From an uncultured Lachnospiraceae bacterium (GTDB lineage Bacteria; Bacillota; Clostridia; Lachnospirales; Lachnospiraceae): a DNA stretch of 64,000 nt. The position numbers were made by a program, and so were the translations under genes. The notes under the pieces are model-generated. The model made no database searches. It was given only the letters and a program-made list of their open reading frames with translations, and was not told the origin of the DNA. Position 1 is the stretch's first letter; every line of letters starts with the position of its first letter. Below, piece after piece: positions 62,866-64,000 of this stretch. The stretch covers positions 166,580-230,579 of the forward strand of contig CAJUDZ010000002.1 of assembly GCA_910584965.1 (NCBI GenBank). Reading direction: 5' to 3'.

Positions 62866-63928
62866 ATGATATTTATTCTAATCTTATGGCTTATTTTAAT
62901 TTTAGCGGGCTTATCGATAAATAAAGTCGGCCGGCAGCCTCTCAGCCTGTCGCAAACCAGCGCACTCCGTGGAATCTGTGCCATCGAAATTATGATAGGC
63001 CATATAGGCCTTGCAACCGGAAGCCTGGCTCTGTACCCAAACAGAAAGGCCGGAATACTATTTGTGGGAGTTTTCTTCATATTGTCCGGATATGGCGTTG
63101 CATACAGCGCGGATCATAAAATAAACTACATGAAGCATTTTCTGGTAAACAGAACGGTAAAAATTTTGCTGCCGGCCTATGTGACGAAAAGCATTATGCT
63201 GATTACAGCAAATGAGTTACTTGATTTTATAGGGGGGGGGTATTGCGCAGGATAACTTCTTCACAGATCTGAACTGGTACGTATGGGAACAATTACTTTT
63301 TTATTTTGTTTACTGGCTTGCCTGGAAAGTGATACCGGCCTATGTGGAACTGAGCGTCGGAATATTTTCCGGGTTGTTTATTGTATTTGCCTATATGAGT
63401 GGAATGGATAATCCATGGTATGGGAGCAGTTTGTGTTTTGCGCTGGGATTATATTACTACCGATATGAGAAAAGAAACAGTGGACAAGCAGTCTTTCCTA
63501 ACGCAATCGGCCGGAAAGCTTTAAAATATTATATATTACTGCTGACTTTATTGTTTATAACCGGCACATCTATTATGCTGTTTTTTATTCTTGGCAATGA
63601 CAGCATTCTTGGAAATCCTGTGGCCAGAAATATAGCGTCGTTATCTTTTGGGATTGCAATGATTATTTTGCTTTACAAAGTGAGAGTAGGGAACTGTGTA
63701 TCCCGTCTGTTGGGGAAATGTTCTTATGAGATTTTCCTGATACACCCTTATATGATATCTTTTTTGCCGGAAGTTTCTGCCGGGTCAAAATTATTGTATG
63801 GACTATTAGTAGTTGTTTTTTCGGTAGTATTTGCATTTCTGATTCACTTGGTGGTGGAAAAGATTTTCTATTTATTGAGTGAGATTCTTAAATTGTACGC
63901 AGATTTTTCAATAAGAAGGAAAAATTAG
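62866..63928 (+). pseudogene. Acyltransferase 3 family protein, switched off by a poly-G frameshift
   Basis: The first frame (ILILWLILILAGLSINKVGR, LSQTSALRGICAIEIMIGHI, then FVGVFFILSGYGVAY) is an acyltransferase-3 membrane protein. After nine G (63232-63240) it ends at a stop 63253-63255. One frame over, the rest continues as IAQDNFFTDLNWYVWEQLLF to the stop at 63926-63928. With eight G the whole protein would have about 353 residues and ten membrane helices. Such enzymes O-acetylate envelope polysaccharides. RBS is AAAGGAA. In this sequence it is OFF. Confidence 0.83.
63232..63240 (+). repeat. Poly-G tract (9 G) in the acyltransferase 3 gene
   Basis: Nine G, out of frame; eight would restore the frame. 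OFF state. Confidence 0.85.
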
Positions 63929-64000
63929 CATAAAAGTCAGAAAAAGGTAAACGGTAGATAGTGCGTACCTATACAAAACTGGAGCAAACCTGTATGATAG

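Noticed and set aside
44978..63240. Poly-G frameshifts as simple sequencing errors
   Set aside because: Tract lengths could be miscounted, but the existence of five long G runs in AT-rich genes cannot be explained by that, so I keep the finding and ask for read-level checks.

Overview
The window looks like a chromosomal segment of a Gram-positive gut clostridium, most likely a Lachnospiraceae member. Evidence is the gene content (SCIFF peptide with its radical SAM maturase beside a fused SecDF, a TIGR04086 membrane protein, BioY without a biotin pathway, SigV/RsiV-type signalling), the strong AGGAGG-type ribosome binding sites, and the moderate GC of the first 43 kb. I found no rRNA, tRNA or CRISPR array.

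Layout. 1-17.9 kb is ordinary housekeeping and signalling: the tail of a repeat-containing membrane-anchored protein, a MATE exporter behind an attenuator-like leader, a GGDEF protein, a MerR regulator and a PPOX flavoprotein, a D,D-carboxypeptidase, a hemerythrin-CheX-receiver fusion, an ECF sigma/anti-sigma pair with its own ECF promoter, a gutted MBL-fold gene, pepT, a chemoreceptor, a run of envelope proteins and an orphan OmpR-type regulator. 18-29.5 kb holds an isomerase/AraC pair, a cysteine desulfurase-like gene, a lipoprotein, hisS, bioY under a perfect BirA operator, an SseB protein, a HAD phosphatase and a CorC-type CBS protein. 29.6-36.5 kb is the TIGR04086-scfA-scfB-secDF locus, into which a two-gene Septu-type anti-phage cassette (ptuA-ptuB) is wedged. 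It is followed directly by a three-gene cassette (36.7-38.7 kb) that I cannot identify.

39-64 kb is a surface-polysaccharide cluster. A secreted protein and a polytopic DEFGY-motif protein lead into glycosyltransferases of families 2, 4, 11 and 92, a WbsX-like protein, an FkbM methyltransferase, O-acetyltransferases, an ABC exporter, a DegT aminotransferase plus a NeuD/PglD acyltransferase, and more. From about 43.3 kb the DNA becomes strikingly AT-rich, which suggests acquisition by transfer. The cluster is interrupted by IS110 debris and gene relics.

The main discovery candidate is inside this AT-rich cluster. Five decoration or transfer genes each carry a long run of G (7-9) within the coding sequence, although G is scarce there. 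By translation two are in frame (FkbM methyltransferase, GT92 transferase) and three are out of frame (CatB-like acetyltransferase, a zinc-ribbon methyltransferase, acyltransferase 3), each with the rest of its protein readable in another frame just past the tract. This is what phase-variable contingency loci look like, and would let a population display combinations of glycan methylation, acetylation and glycosylation. A separate non-G frameshift breaks the ABC exporter.
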